Assembly: GCA_021030905.1 (NCBI GenBank)
Contig: JAGFMI010000025.1
Span: forward strand, 186,001-250,000
DNA: 64,000 nt
DNA from: Pyrenula massariospora
Taxonomy: Eukaryota > Ascomycota > Eurotiomycetes > Pyrenulales > Pyrenulaceae
Direction of reading: 5' to 3'
Below the pieces are notes generated by a model. The model had not been told where the DNA came from. It saw nothing but the letters and a program-made list of their open reading frames with translations, and did no database searches. The position numbers were made by a program, and so were the translations under genes. The stretch's first letter is position 1. The number at the start of each line of letters is the position of its first letter. Positions 1-13,890 of this stretch are shown one piece after another.

Positions 1-435
1 TAGTTCTAGACTTGCCTCATTGTGTCAGAATGTCTTTAACAATTCTCGGTAATCAGGTCTGATCTTGCATTTATGCTTCAGTAGAGAAAGAGTGTGTGTG
101 GCTTCACACTTATCGGTCTTACAACGAGAACAGTCTGGCAAGTGATCGAGGTCTTCTCAAGGATATCAACGAAGGAAGGGATCGAAGTCATTTCATGATA
201 CGTTTATATCTATAACCTGTGGTTTGATCGCAGGATTTTTTGTGCAAAGGAAAAAGACCGACAGCCGTATCGCAGTACCACAAAATAATGTTTCTGCCTA
301 ATTCGTGTGTGAGTTCCTCCGTCACTCAAGTCTTCGGCTTCGATGAATAGAGCTCATGAAAGGGTCAGCGTCGCCACATCTCTCTCTAGATAGCACCTTC
401 ATAATTTTCCGTCAAACGCGTGATACTATGCTTCT
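1..435. other. No gene seen; 3' flank of PGI1
   Basis: No convincing ORF on either strand. Since the isomerase gene ends at 436 on the minus strand, its 3' UTR and polyadenylation site should lie here. No repeat or RNA gene is visible. Confidence 0.6.
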
Positions 436-2133
<1,698 letters not shown>

Positions 2134-3016
2134 TTTAGGAGTGTTCCAACAAATCTTTTATTGTCAGTGAGGACACCAGCCAAAGCGGGGGAAATGTGTC
2201 GATGAAGACGGTACGCTGCGATGGTTGTGGGAAGGCTGGATGAGCTTACTGGGAGAGAAGTGGTATATATGAGGGTCTGCGCGTGCTGCAATTGATCGTG
2301 GAGGATGTAGAGTTGGTGAAAAGGGCGATCGAATACGATCCCAAGCGGAAGGCAGCGGGAGAAAGAATTTGAGAGCTGGTTGTTGGTTGTGTTGTTGAGG
2401 GGCAGAGCTCCCCAATTCTACTGCTGCCCCACCATCACCATGACGCCGAAAGTGCGGCGCACCTCTGCCCAGTCAGCAAGCCGCAGACTTGACCGTGGTC
2501 CAATTGGCGCGCCTCTCCGTCAACACACATCGCCAATTGTCTCTTTGCGAACGTTGGTCTCGAGCTTGTCATCCTGCTGGCCGAGTTCAAGGTGGCTGGA
2601 GGGACAAAGCTTGACTTATCGAGACCAGGGAAATTCTTGACCCAACAGCCAAGGATGCAAGAAATTTTTGCATGTTGAGAGACAGGGGCTAACTATGGTT
2701 GCGAGAAGTGAACAGGGGGCTAAATCGCCAAACTTCGGCACGACGATGCGACCTGGCGGGCAGGAGTGTAAAGGACATACGATGACGTTAAATGGAGGAT
2801 AAGAAAGGCGAACAGCGTGGACGATGGATATTCGCTACATAACGCCAGATGCCTCATCATGGTACTGGATTCCTATAGGAAATATTACACCCCCGACGAT
2901 TTTTCTGAATTCCAGACTGCCGTCCTCTATTACGTCAAAACAAAGAGACCAAAGTCAATTATCCAGCCTCTCCCGAAACGGTCACTTCAGCCCTTCTCGT
3001 AGCTTCAACAGGGAAC
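2134..3016. promoter_or_regulatory. PGI1 upstream region
   Basis: No gene seen. Read toward PGI1 (minus strand) this is its promoter. It holds a TATA-like run (ATATATA) around 2262-2270, about 130 bp before the start codon. At 2500-2507 CCAAT and ATTGG overlap as CCAATTGG, and a further CCAAT occurs near 2531. The part near 3016 is the 3' flank of the cysteine-rich gene. The assignment rests on motif and position only. Confidence 0.4.
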
Positions 3017-3746
3017 TCAGATCAAGTTCCCAACGACACCCAAAAGCGCGGCTCCAAACAAGGCCTGGCCAGCCACACCAGCCACATCCGCGGCGCCCGT
3101 AAAGACTGAAAGCGTGCTGCTCGCGGTCACAGATCCGGTTGGAAGGTATGTATAGTTTGAGCTTGCAGTATAGCTTGGAACGTAGACAGATACATAGGTC
3201 GATGTCGACGTAGAATATGAGCTCGAAATGGATGGAGTGGATGCCGGGGGGTTGGCAGGCGGTGCCGGGGCAGCGGTCAAGAAATCCGGCGGAAGAGAAA
3301 CACCGTTGTTTATAGCGCACGTCGCCGGGTCAATACCGTCAGGACAGCAGAAGCCGTTGATCAAGCAGAATGAGCCTGTGGGGCACGGGTCTAAAGGCTG
3401 TTAGTAACGCACAAGTCCAAAATTCACAGTAACGTAGATAGTGTGGGCCTTACAGGTATTGGAGCAACAGCTTTCACCATTGCCGGGATTGTAGCATTTA
3501 TTCCCCGTACCGCATTGGATGAAGCCGGCCCCAAAGGCATCTGTGTCGATGTTAGACGATGAATCTGGGACCAGTAGTTAATACTTTACCAGCGCAGGTA
3601 TCTCCAAAGCCAGTATTCGAAATTGGTTGGAAAGACTGATCTTGACGCTCTACCAAATCTCTCCTAGCAACGCTGCCAAAGGTATTGGTAGCAGTCACAG
3701 CGACTGCCCCGAAAGAAACGAAGATAACATTGCGTAGAGATAACAT
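3017..3746 (-). CDS. Small secreted cysteine-rich, probably GPI-anchored protein
   Basis: Three exons: 3590-3746, 3454-3540 and 3017-3390, with introns of 49 and 63 nt, giving 205 residues. Residues 1-20 form a signal peptide (MLSLRNVIFVSFGAVAVTA). A compact cysteine module follows, with Cys at 51, 62, 68, 77, 78, 84, 90, 96, 97 and 106 (two CC pairs, ten Cys in all). Then comes a Pro/Ser/Thr-rich stretch likely to be O-glycosylated, and a hydrophobic C-terminus (about 183-205) typical of a GPI-anchor signal. The cysteine count and spacing do not fit the eight-Cys CFEM or hydrophobin patterns. Similar modules occur in fungal secreted proteins sometimes labelled CRoW-like, but I cannot name a family firmly. 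It is probably cell-wall or surface located. The start at 3746 is chosen because the signal peptide begins there. Confidence 0.8.
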
Positions 3747-5157
3747 GATGATATTGTCACGGGCAGATCGGGAATTCCTCGAACGAGTGAGAGGATATGT
3801 TAAAGGCAGCGAAACGAAAGACCTCAAGCAGAGACACACAGATCGGAACGAATACAGAAGAGTACCACAAAATTGAGAACTGGCCCAGCATGCCAGGTCA
3901 GGAGATCAGCTTCTATATACCTTCAGCTGAAACGCCCCTAATTGCTCGTCCACAAGTACACGGGGGCACAGAGCCTCATCTCTTCTGCAGTGTACGTCTC
4001 GCCGATCCAGCCAGCTGAAAACGGCTCACCGTCGGTCCCTCAAGGCGCATTCAGACCTCAGGATAAGAATACGACGCCAAGGGGCCCAAAGCTGGAACGC
4101 TTGGCAGCGAGCGGACCCAATCAACGGTGGAGATGAAAACAAAGCCGTTGAGGTCCAAAGGGATCCATAAGACACAGAGGAATCAAAGTACTAGGACCTG
4201 AGAAAGGGGCTAAATACCAAGAGCGTGGTGACACAAGCGCACCGTAATCAGGTACCATCGGTCCCAAAAAAGTAACAGCAGCTGCGCTTAGAGATTACCT
4301 CAAGCCACCGTACCTTTGACGAGGGTTGAAATCCGGGGAGGGCTAGGCAATTTTCCGAGATGCTGTGAGCCTGTGAATAATAAGATCATCACAAGCAAAC
4401 CAGTGGATTGGCTTTTGAACTCTGTGGCCAGAATTTCGATTGGCCGCCCACCGTTGTGAATGCTTAGCCTCGTCTCGCATTCTGTCGTATTCAAACGGAT
4501 CCGAAGACGTTGACCTTCCCAGGACCAGCTCATCGCTTTCAATTGGCCCTGCAATTGCGACTAGGCTACGCGTGCCTTTCATGTGGAAATTATGTGTTTC
4601 GAAAATTCACATAATTATTCGAAGCAGAGCGGATCGCCGCCAAGTCTACGAAGGCTGGTGGAAAGTAAAAGGGTTTTCAGAGGTTTGGTCGCCTCATATA
4701 ATTGGTCGGAGACTCGAGCACGATCAGTCGGCGATTGTCCGCACAATCGAAGACTTCTTCGTACCATCTTATTATCACACCGGATTTAGCTGTAAAGGCA
4801 GGATGACCTCCTTTCCATCACCGGCTCAAGCAGAGGCAGTCATCTGACAGCAAGGGATCTAGGAGGCGGTTGAAACGGAAATTGAGTAGTGATGTTTCTC
4901 TTCATGAAAATAGGAATCATTGAAGTGATCCAATTTCAACCTCATTTTATTCATTAATGACCATGTGCAAAGGGATATGGACACAAAATACCACCACGCC
5001 AAAAATTTTATCCTAGCCCGAACAGACCGTCATACATACGCGTTATATGCAATATTCGTGCTGCTGTGGGAGAGTTCCACCACCGTCAATCCGAAGATAT
5101 GATGAGAGTCACAGTGTTCATCAATCATTAGCTAACAGCACATTCCTCCACACACTT
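3747..5157. other. Intergenic, no gene supported
   Basis: About 1.4 kb between the cysteine-rich gene and the P450. The longest open frame (4440-4847, plus) has no recognisable feature and looks like chance. The part near 3747 serves as promoter of the cysteine-rich gene, and the part near 5157 is the P450 3' flank. Confidence 0.5.
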
Positions 5158-6719
5158 TCAAGCAGGTGTGAGCGCAATGTTGCAACCAACCCCGCTACAC
5201 ATCGTCAGCGTCAAGAACTCGCACCAAGGCCTCTCATCGCGTGGCTCAATCTTCTCAAATGCCTGCATTAACCGGATAGTGGTGTAGCTGGCTTCGGTCA
5301 AAGCAAATTGTTGGCCTAGGCAGATCCTTGGTCCTCCATTAAAGGGCAAGTACTCCCACCCCGGTCTTAAGGTCTTCCACCGCTCTGGTTTGAACTCGTC
5401 GGCGTCTGGTCCGTAAATATCGGTCCGCCGATGCATGGCCCATACTGAGTAATTTACCATCGTTCCCTTGGCGACGAAAAGTGGAGACCTTCCATCTTCT
5501 CCTCCACCAACCGGGAGGACAGTATCTCTTGCGGCGGTCCTTCCATTGCCAGGCACGACTGGCATAAGTCTCAGGGACTCGTTCAGAACATACCTCAGAT
5601 ATTTCATTTCCTTAATCTGTTCATATGTCGGCTTCGCCCCATTCAAGCTATCCACATCGCTTTTCAGCTTGGCCCAGACATCTGGTCGGCGCGCTAGGAC
5701 ATGCCAGGTATTACTTAGAAGCGACGCAGTCGTGTCACGACCTGCCAGCAAAACGTTCAGTGTCTCAGACCGGAGCACATACGGATCTGATGTCTGCTTG
5801 AGGAGCTCATAGAGAAAGACGTAGCGAGAGTCCTCGGCCGATTTTTCCACGTCCTTCTCTTTTTGAGATTTGATGGCCTCGTCGACAATCTTATCAACGA
5901 ATCGCCATACATGGTCCCGGCTTGTGTGCCATCTTTTGTCTGGAACATAAAGCAGCGCCATTCCAGACTGGAATATCCTGGCCATACGTTCAGTGCCATA
6001 TGTGAATCCATCAACAAAGTCTTTGGCTGCTTCTGGATCTCTGATCGAGTTGCATGATTTACCGAAGAGGAACTCCGTGGCAGAGTCGATGGTCAGCTTG
6101 AAGAACAGCTCCTGGAGATCGAAAGTAGAGCCATCTTTGGGTATCGCGTCAATGAGTTCTGACACGTGAATTTCGAATGTGTCAAGGTCTGCTACTTGAG
6201 ATCGGATGAAGTTTGGCCTTATCAGAGCGCGAGAATGCTCCCACGCAGCCCCGTCGGTGTCAAATATTCCACGGCCAAGGAAAGGGACGAAAACCTTCCT
6301 TCGGCGAGGACCCAGGACAAAATCGTTGAACTTGGTCGATAGGATGGCCTTGACAATTTCTGGCTCGCACGTATTGAAACCTACAGGCATTGAGAATTCG
6401 GCACAAGACTGGAGAAAGTTCTTCGCTTACCTGGCCGCGCGAACGGTTTCGCATACATGGTATTGTGACCGAGATTTCGAAAACGCCTTTGGGACTGTTC
6501 CAGAAATCGGTGCTCCTTTGCGGCTCTCACAGCGTCCAACACCATGTCCAATCCAAAGAAGTCTTTATGAGGGAAGTTCCAAGCTGGTTTGCAGCCGTGT
6601 TCCTTGATCATTCGTCGCCGGTTTGCGCCAGTGGTGAGCTCCCAAATGATCCTCTTGAGGACCAAGGCTCCGACGAGGAACAGCGCAAGGGCCCATGGTG
6701 AAAGTTGAAAAAGAGACAT
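5158..6719 (-). CDS. Cytochrome P450, CYP52-like
   Basis: Two exons: 6431-6719 and 5158-6380, with a 50-nt intron, encoding 503 residues. An N-terminal membrane anchor (about residues 5-24, ALALFLVGALVL) places it in the ER. The I-helix oxygen-binding motif AGRDTT, the K-helix ESLR and the heme loop FNGGPRICLGQ (Cys about 450) are all present, so the enzyme looks intact. The heme loop with FALTEASY after it resembles the CYP52 group, whose members hydroxylate the terminal carbon of alkanes and fatty acids; that substrate is inferred. The ATG at 6719 is preferred over upstream in-frame Met codons because the hydrophobic anchor starts right after it. No pathway partner lies alongside. Confidence 0.93.
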
Positions 6720-8313
6720 TGTCGCTGGGTTTTTGGACGTGTATGGCGTGGTAGCGGCTGCCGCAAACAGGTTATCCCTTTCTTTTGTACTGACAGCTCC
6801 AACGGTTTCGAAACGTCCTGGGTAAGAAGAGTACCAAAAGCTTATAGCGCTGATTACGGACCCAGCGTGTGGCAAGCACCCGCGGATGGTGGCGCTGGCG
6901 AGAAGTGGTCAAGCCTTTCGTGGTACAGTACAATGAATATCAGTGAACTCAGAGCAAGTTCAGGTGGCGGGATGCCAAATTCAGTAATGTGAGCGGTCTA
7001 CCGAGCACCACGATCTCAAGTCGGCAAAGACTGATCCCCTACGGACGTTGCAGCTAGAGCGGATCAAAGCCTGTCCACAGCGGGTGCCCTTGGATGTAAC
7101 AGAACTCGATGATCCAATTAGGAAGTGGCAAGCCAGGTTCGGCAGGTGGGTGATGACTTTTGTTTTGCGTACGTAAGACTCGAGATTGAAGCGTCAAGGC
7201 AAATTCGTTGATTTGCAACGGGTCTGAGATATCCGATAGTTACGCTTGTGGCTATTATCGTACATTAAGAGTGTTGGAGCAGATACTGGAGGCTGCAGAC
7301 TTAACGAGATCAGTTTCAGCTTCGTATAAAACGGCCGGGAACGGTAAAGATATGATTAGATCGGAGAAGACGTCTTCCTGCGTGTAAGAATGTAGACCAA
7401 ACAGAGAAGTACTCATGCTGTAAGCAGCTGTGGGATGTGTATATATCAACGCTCTCTACCTCCCGAGGTTGGTCAGGTCCAGCGCCTCCGTACGCTGATG
7501 TGGGGATTACCCCGTTTGGGGGGCAAAAGCCAAGTGAACGGAAGCAGCTGGGCCTTACAGTGGAGGAGTCTGCCCGCTCTGACGATGACGGTATCATAGG
7601 CCATGCCTAGCTTGGAGGGTTGGCCCGGCTGGTAGCTGGTGGACGGTGGAGGAGCCGGGATACGGCGGCGAACTGCGAGTCAGATCATATGGCACTTTGA
7701 AACGACAATCGACTTATGCATCGCCATGTATGCCACGTTACACAGCAGCTACCCGCACGGCCGTCCCCGCCGTGAGGAATACCGGCTGCTGAATCCTCAT
7801 GCACACCATTATTGGCAAGTCTTAGGACCATCGTCTCTGCTCACTTCCACTCGCCGTCCTGGAGCTTGGCGAACCTCCGGGGGACAGAATCATGGACGAA
7901 CGCTGCCTGATGGATCGACAGGCACTTGGCCCGGTTGCTGGACGCCAAAGTAATCGTTCTATATCCATCGGTCTAGAATGTTGCCACGGGCTCGTAAAAA
8001 TTGCACGCTACGAAGCCGAGGCTAAGTGTCCCGATGGAGGCTTTGCGGGGAGCCCGGTTGTGAACCCACGTTGGAGGGGAAAAGACTTTTACGAGCCGCT
8101 TGGTATCCATTGCCGAACAAGGTCCTTAACAACAGGGAGGCTGATACGATGAACGAGTTGCGACATACGAGGAACCTCTGTCTCCACTTCATGCAGCAAA
8201 ACTTCTTAAGCGCAGTCTGTCGCTTGCACAAGAACTCTGTTCCTATTCTAACGCCGCTATCAAATGACGCTGGGCTCCGAACAAATGCCATTGACATATC
8301 TTCATTGAATCAT
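6720..8313. other. Intergenic, no gene supported
   Basis: About 1.6 kb upstream of the P450 and downstream of the SRP40-like gene. Open frames here (for example 7639-7953 plus) are short, unconserved in look and lack splice-supported extensions. The proximal part presumably carries the P450 promoter. No repeat is evident. Confidence 0.5.
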
Positions 8314-9879
8314 TCAAGCCTTGCCAAACCTCGGTCCTTGCTCCTTATTCTCCTTTTGTCGTTTTTCCTTTGCCGCATCTCGACGCAACTTTCTCCAAGC
8401 CCGGTTATTGTCTCCCCGATTCGCCCAAAACCATTGCGTAAAGGTCGATGGCTCTTTTCTGCTTTGCGGCGTGCTCGTAACCCCATCTTCAGCCTCATCT
8501 GGGGGATCAGAGAGCTTCTGGCCGCCGTTGTGTGGGAGAGCGGCCGGGTGACTTCTTGGAGCTTGGCCCTGCTGAAAGAAGGTGGTTTTGGTAGGAGCAG
8601 CGGTATCCGGCGTGGGTGCTGCGCTCCTTAGATTGCGTGACTGTAGGTCTCGTGTAAAAGGTGTCGCTGGCATCACGGGCTCAGGTTCGCTGCTAGCTTC
8701 GTTGTCGAAGAAATTGAAGGACGTGCTTATCCCGAGATTTGGTTTACTTGCGGACTTTGATTCACCCCGCTTTGGATGCTTGAAAAGAGCTTCTAAAGGA
8801 TGGATCTTTGCAGGTTCAAGACCTATGGAGCCGAGTTGAGGTTGCGATGGTTTAGGGCTCGCCTTAGCATCGTAGATTTCGGAAACCGCGGATGAGCCTG
8901 AAGAACTTGTCTCGTCATCATCATGTACATCCCCAAATTGTACTTCGTTGGAAGTGGCAGAATGCCTTTCGTCATTCGACCCAGGTACCTCCGCGTTTGC
9001 ATGGGCTGTTGTGTCCTCTGCAGAGCTAACTGATCCGGAAGACCTCGCGTCGCTGTCATCAGACTCAGATTCGCCATTACTATCCTCGGATATGTCTCTG
9101 CCGTTAGAAGCCCGTCCATGAGAGACAGGCGTAGATTCAACCACTTGTCCTGCTTCGTTGATCCAGCCCTTCCCGTTCACAAATGATGCCGTCAAATTAG
9201 ACCGAGCAGTGGTGGCTCCATTTCGCAAAAAGGACGGGTGCGCCGAAGATTTCTTGAATTCATGCACGATTGTTTCGTGACCCTCGTTCGTAGCGCAATC
9301 TTGGTGTCGCCGTTTGGCTAGGTGGATACCATTTTCTACTCGGTTTGGTGGAACGTTGGTACGGAATAAACACTCTTCGTGTTCCGAGTATTTCGATGTT
9401 GAGGGTTGTTTCGACCCTTCAGAGATCTTTCTCCTCTTATGGCTCTTTAGTGGTTCGGACCAGCCTCTTTTCACTTTTCGGTCCGGTGACAGCTGGTGAC
9501 CTTTGAGATCTGCATGGTTCTTGACTGTGGGTTTTGCCCCAGAGGCTTGATCATCATGTCCTATGTCATGCTCTACATCTTCTGTATTCTCAGTGTAGAG
9601 TTCCTTGCGTGGCCGTGCTTCTTCGATGCGCATCTTCTGTCCCTTCAAAATAGAGCCATTCAGTTTTTTCTTGAGTTTTTCTGCTTCCATTCGGGGCAGG
9701 TCGAGGAAACCGTAATTGACCTCAGGACGATTTTGAAGCTTGTGGTAGGAGATGCGTTCAGGGTCAATCTTTAGAGCCGAAGGGATGATCTTAGGGGTAA
9801 GGTCTGGAGTGAGAGGCAGTACGTAAAGTCGAACAGTCGGAGTGCCCCTGTCAGCTGAGGGCTCATGTGAAGGTAGCAT
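8314..9879 (-). CDS. SRP40/NOP8-like nucleolar RRM protein
   Basis: Single exon, 521 residues. Residues about 15-95 look like a degenerate RNA-recognition fold (TVRLYVLPL, then ..NYGFLDL and GSILKGQKMRIEEA). A long polar middle holds a Ser/Asp/Glu-rich acidic tract (roughly 260-340), as in nucleolar chaperones of the SRP40 type. The C-terminus ends in an aromatic-basic block (TFTQWFWANR, then a Lys/Arg-rich helix), which I associate with NOL8/Nop8-like ribosome-biogenesis proteins. Likely nucleolar, acting in 60S pre-rRNA processing; this role is inferred from architecture. The start ATG at 9879 is clear. It is divergent from SIP5, about 0.63 kb away. Confidence 0.75.
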   Translation of the reverse strand: MLPSHEPSADRGTPTVRLYVLPLTPDLTPKIIPSALKIDPERISYHKLQNRPEVNYGFLDLPRMEAEKLKKKLNGSILKGQKMRIEEARPRKELYTENTEDVEHDIGHDDQASGAKPTVKNHADLKGHQLSPDRKVKRGWSEPLKSHKRRKISEGSKQPSTSKYSEHEECLFRTNVPPNRVENGIHLAKRRHQDCATNEGHETIVHEFKKSSAHPSFLRNGATTARSNLTASFVNGKGWINEAGQVVESTPVSHGRASNGRDISEDSNGESESDDSDARSSGSVSSAEDTTAHANAEVPGSNDERHSATSNEVQFGDVHDDDETSSSGSSAVSEIYDAKASPKPSQPQLGSIGLEPAKIHPLEALFKHPKRGESKSASKPNLGISTSFNFFDNEASSEPEPVMPATPFTRDLQSRNLRSAAPTPDTAAPTKTTFFQQGQAPRSHPAALPHNGGQKLSDPPDEAEDGVTSTPQSRKEPSTFTQWFWANRGDNNRAWRKLRRDAAKEKRQKENKEQGPRFGKA

Positions 9880-10507
9880 CTATCGAGCCGGAGGGACATG
9901 GTAGCATTAAAGCAGTAATCCCGATAGGCGGCACCGTAGAGGACAGCACAGGGGATTGTGTTGGAATCGTGGGGGCTCTTGATCGCGTTGTTTACCTTCG
10001 CGCAACTTTGAGACATACTGCTTGCTGGGTTTACGGGCCTGGCCGCCTAAGCCGGACTTCAGGAGTTGGTGCCACGCACAAGGCTGGGGCGCCGACAGAC
10101 CGCCGCAGCCTCTTCCTTGGCAGACGTTCATGCAGGTCTTGGTTTGGTCATGCTTGTGTATTCCATGCTCCGCTCGCCCTCTGCAATATCAGACGACCTT
10201 TTTCATTCATACACGCCCTGACCACCATTGGCCGCTGATTAACTTGTCCGCAAAATTACTGCACGTCTTATCTATACCTATATCCAAGCTCTCTAAGCAT
10301 GCATCATGCGCTCATGGCATCATCTGTAGCTGCTGTTAAAGCTTACCCCTCGTTCTCTTGAGTATCACGGACCTTGAGGAAGGCATAAATCCAACCACCG
10401 CGACCAGAAACTCAAACCCACCTCATGGAATCCGAATGCTTGTCCTGAACGGCTCTCTGCCTTATTAGATAGAGCTTGAAGCGCAATTTGCGTGGAAGCT
10501 CTCCGGG
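9880..10507. promoter_or_regulatory. Divergent promoter, SRP40-like / SIP5
   Basis: 628 bp between two divergently read genes, so it must carry both promoters. It is moderately GC-rich. No TATA box stands out, and I could not assign specific operator motifs. Confidence 0.5.
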
Positions 10508-12989
10508 ATGGGCAACTCTCAGACCAAAGAATCGAGACATGGAAACACAGTTTCCCACGTTCGTCCAGCCACTGCACACTCCTCTTCCCTCCCTTCTCCT
10601 AGGAATGAGTCGGGTCCGGATGGTAGCAGCACCGACAGGCCAAGTGCGCCAGTCTACGCATCCCGTGGCGGCCGCAGCAGTCGCCATGACTTATCCTTCC
10701 TCGGACTTGGCGGAAACAATGATCGAGACGCTGGGAACCTGGAGAACCGGAGAGAGACTAAGCAGGAAAGGGAAGCTCGAAAATTGGAGAAAGAAAGGGT
10801 CGCCAGGTTGAAGGAAAGAGAGAAAAGTATGAGAGAGGAACACGTTGATGGTGGGTATCTGGTCACGCAAGGGGTCTATGTGGGCATAGAGGATTATAAC
10901 AAAAATATCGTCAGACAGTTGATGGTTTGTGTCTACAATGCTAAATATGAATCCGGCTGACGTCTCCCAGATCGACCGGAAATTGGCGCCCTTTTGGAGA
11001 GGTCTGAATGATTTCTCGGAATCGTGGGCCGAGCATCAATTGATGGCTGCAGCTCGGGGCTTACCCATTCCTCCTCCTGACCACGTGCCACCAGAGCTTG
11101 AGCATCGAACAGGCGTAAGGTCCAATGACGAATCGAAGGGATCGGAAAGAAATATGAAGAATCTCACAGTGCCCATAACCTCGAGGTCTCAGTCTTTCAA
11201 CTCGGACTCCTCTGCTAATCTCTCTCCTTCCTACCCAGCTTTCTCGTTGCCATCTCCTAGCTCACCTCTAGCTTCATCTTCTCCCAGCACACCGGGTTTC
11301 CGAACAAGGGCGAAAACGCTAGCTGCTTTGACCACATCATCGCGCAATAGTTCTCAAAATGACATGACTCCGAGGGAATTACAATTACCCAAAGATCCTT
11401 TCGTCAACGGTCAACCAATTGAGGTCTATCTATATAAGGACGCCAGCGAGTGTCCCATTTGCTTTCTTTACTACCCACCCTACCTCAATACAACACGGTG
11501 CTGTGAACAGCCGATTTGTTCAGAGTGCTTTGTTCAGATCAAGAGACCGGACCCGCATCCTCCAGAGCATGAACAGCCAGATCCAAATGCACCCCCGGTC
11601 AGTGAAGCAGAGCGACAGGCAATGGCGGAAGGTCAACTCGTCTCAGAACCAGCCACATGTCCTTTTTGCAAACAGCCCGAATTTGGGATTACATTCACGG
11701 CGCCTCCTTTCCGGCGCGGCCTAGTCTATGCTTCCAGCGCTCAGCAGCCGGCCAATCTATCCTCAGCGATGTCTTCTCAGACATCGCTATCGTCCGCTGG
11801 CTTGTCTCCAGGCGGTGTTACAAGACGTCGAGCTACCTCACTATCTGCTACCGCACCAGGTGTTATCACTACAGATAGAATCCGACCGGACTGGGCAACA
11901 AAGCTGGCTAGTGCACGTGCTCACGCGGCTCGACGGTCAGCGGCCGCTACCGCTCTCCATACTGCCGCATATTTGATGGGAAGTTCAAGCCCAGGTCAAG
12001 ATTCTAGGGGATTTGGTGGATTTGGCCGACGGTCGATGATACGACGGCCGACTGGTGATAGCTCAGACTCGGCAAGTCCTGCGTCTCCGCATTTGAACGC
12101 TCTTGCGTTTCTTGCAGAAAGGAATGCTAGAGTCCAAAATGAAGGTAACCAAGGTGCCGAAGGAGGACAATCTTCCATGTTCCTCCCTCCACCTCGCGGC
12201 AGTAGCTCGAGGAGAAGCCGAGTTGATGACTTGGAAGAGATGATGATGATGGAGGCTATTCGTCTGAGTTTGGCGGCAGAGGAAGATAGGCGAAAGAAGG
12301 AGGAAAAAGAAGCTAAGAAAGAAGCCAAGAAGAAGGAAAAGGAGAACAAGAAGGCAGAGAAAGCAGCAAAGAAAAGTGGCTTGTATCAGGCGACCAATGC
12401 TAGCGAGAGCTTCGAGAGTGGTTCTGGTACATTTGACCGCAGCCCGAGCGCGCTGTCTCTCCCAGGCAATGATTCTGGAGCTGGGAAGGGAAAGAGCGTA
12501 GATCGGTCTGAACCACAGTCAATTTCCAATGCTGAGCCGGGACCCGACTTCGAATCCGTGAATGTACCAAGCGCGTCCCAAACTGCCGCCATGGATGGAT
12601 CATCTCTTTTCCCTCCGATGGCTTCGGAGCCGTTAAGGCGCTCACATTTGCGTCAAATCTCAAACGCTTCTTCGTCTGCCTCAAGCCTCGTCAATTCCTC
12701 TACTGTGCCGGACACGACTACCGGGAATGGAGCGGGTCTCGAGCCCATGTTCAACTTTCGCAGTCTCGCAGCGATGATTGGAGATGAGGAAAAAGTTGAC
12801 GAATCCACTCATGTTGAGCACAGTGAAGAAAGCGAACCGTCCAGTGCGGTGAAGGAAGGCCCTGATGACAGGTCTTCACCGCAGCCGCCAGTGATCAATG
12901 TTGGTTCGGAACAGAAGAACGACCATGTCATCTCAGAGAATGCAACGATAACAGGAGAGATTCGTTCTATCTCAAATGAAGTGTCATGA
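10508..12989 (+). CDS. SIP5: SIP5 protein (Snf1-interacting, RING-like)
   Basis: Two exons, 10508-10924 and 10971-12989, with a 46-nt intron, giving 811 residues. In yeast Sip5 binds Snf1 kinase and Reg1/Glc7 phosphatase and links them in glucose signalling; fungal orthologues are larger. The N-terminus MGNSQTKE fits an N-myristoylation site (Gly2, Thr6), suggesting membrane attachment. A conserved core follows ([19 protein letters not shown], joined by the splice). A split zinc-binding module runs from ECPICF (about 298) through [10 protein letters not shown] to CPFC (about 390). A Lys/Glu-rich coiled coil sits after a helix of acidic and Met residues. The rest is Ser-rich and probably disordered. 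The splice is well supported because it restores the conserved [10 protein letters not shown] block. Confidence 0.92.
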
Positions 12990-13890
12990 GATACGCGCTA
13001 CTGAGCATTTCGGTCCTGTATGATACTGGGATCTTGGCGCTGCATTAGGAGGCGATTGAGGCGTTATCAGACCTAGGACAACCGTTGAGACCTCGGCATC
13101 AGGGCTTCGGAGGTTTATTGTGTTCGCTACATCTAAGGACAGCCATTCGTTCTTCCCAGGCGGCTTGTCGTATATTTGGTTAAGATCAACCATCGAATCG
13201 CTTTCTTCAAAATGTTGGGAGTCTTGAGCTGTAGATCTCTGACGCTTACAACCGATCCTATCTACGTTTGCGTGCGTCTGACATGTAGGATTGGGGATCC
13301 AGAGGCACCAGACGGAGAGCCCCAAGGTGTTTGCCAAGAGCCCTCAACTTGAGAGCATCCATGTTTTGTTTTCTTAAAGCATAAATTTAAGGCGCCATGA
13401 TTTCGGAAGTTCCGCGACAATCAATGAACTTGGATCCCTAGAGTCATCCAGTGTTCGTAATCGTTGACCGTACTTCACTGCGAAGCAAAATAGCCTTCAT
13501 CAGATAGAGTTTTTTTGCAGACTTTATCGGCTGTGCGAATGGCCTGATGTGTTTATTGTAGAACACGCGGATTGGTCTTGAATGCGGCCAATTCAATGCT
13601 CAGCCGCCAAGGTTGGAGGGGCCCTCTCGCTGTCGACATCCGATATCACCAACCTTCCGACCACGACAGGAGGTACGCCGTCTCCCCAAATGCCTTCTTC
13701 GAAAGACAAGGCCCCAGTATCTTCACGTTGATAATGACTGTGACATTCAAACAGGCATATAGCAGCCTGATCGAGTCCGCCTCCTTCGTCGCAGCGGCTC
13801 TACCGACAGAGATCACCTAAAGTTCTTTCACAGCGACCTGTACCTCAATCGTTGCAACTTGGCGTATCACATTATTTGCAACAAACTACA
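12990..13890. other. Intergenic, SIP5 3' flank and promoter of next gene
   Basis: About 0.9 kb. No gene-like frame; the minus-strand frame at 12984-13337 and the plus-strand frame at 13572-13820 have no domain or splice support. It should hold the SIP5 3' UTR and the promoter and leader of the coiled-coil gene. Confidence 0.5.

Noticed and set aside
4440-4847. 135-codon plus-strand frame
   Set aside because: No recognisable domain, no splice-supported extension, and overlapping open frames on both strands.
8026-8631. 201-codon plus-strand frame
   Set aside because: Mostly antisense to the SRP40-like coding exon, with no features of its own.
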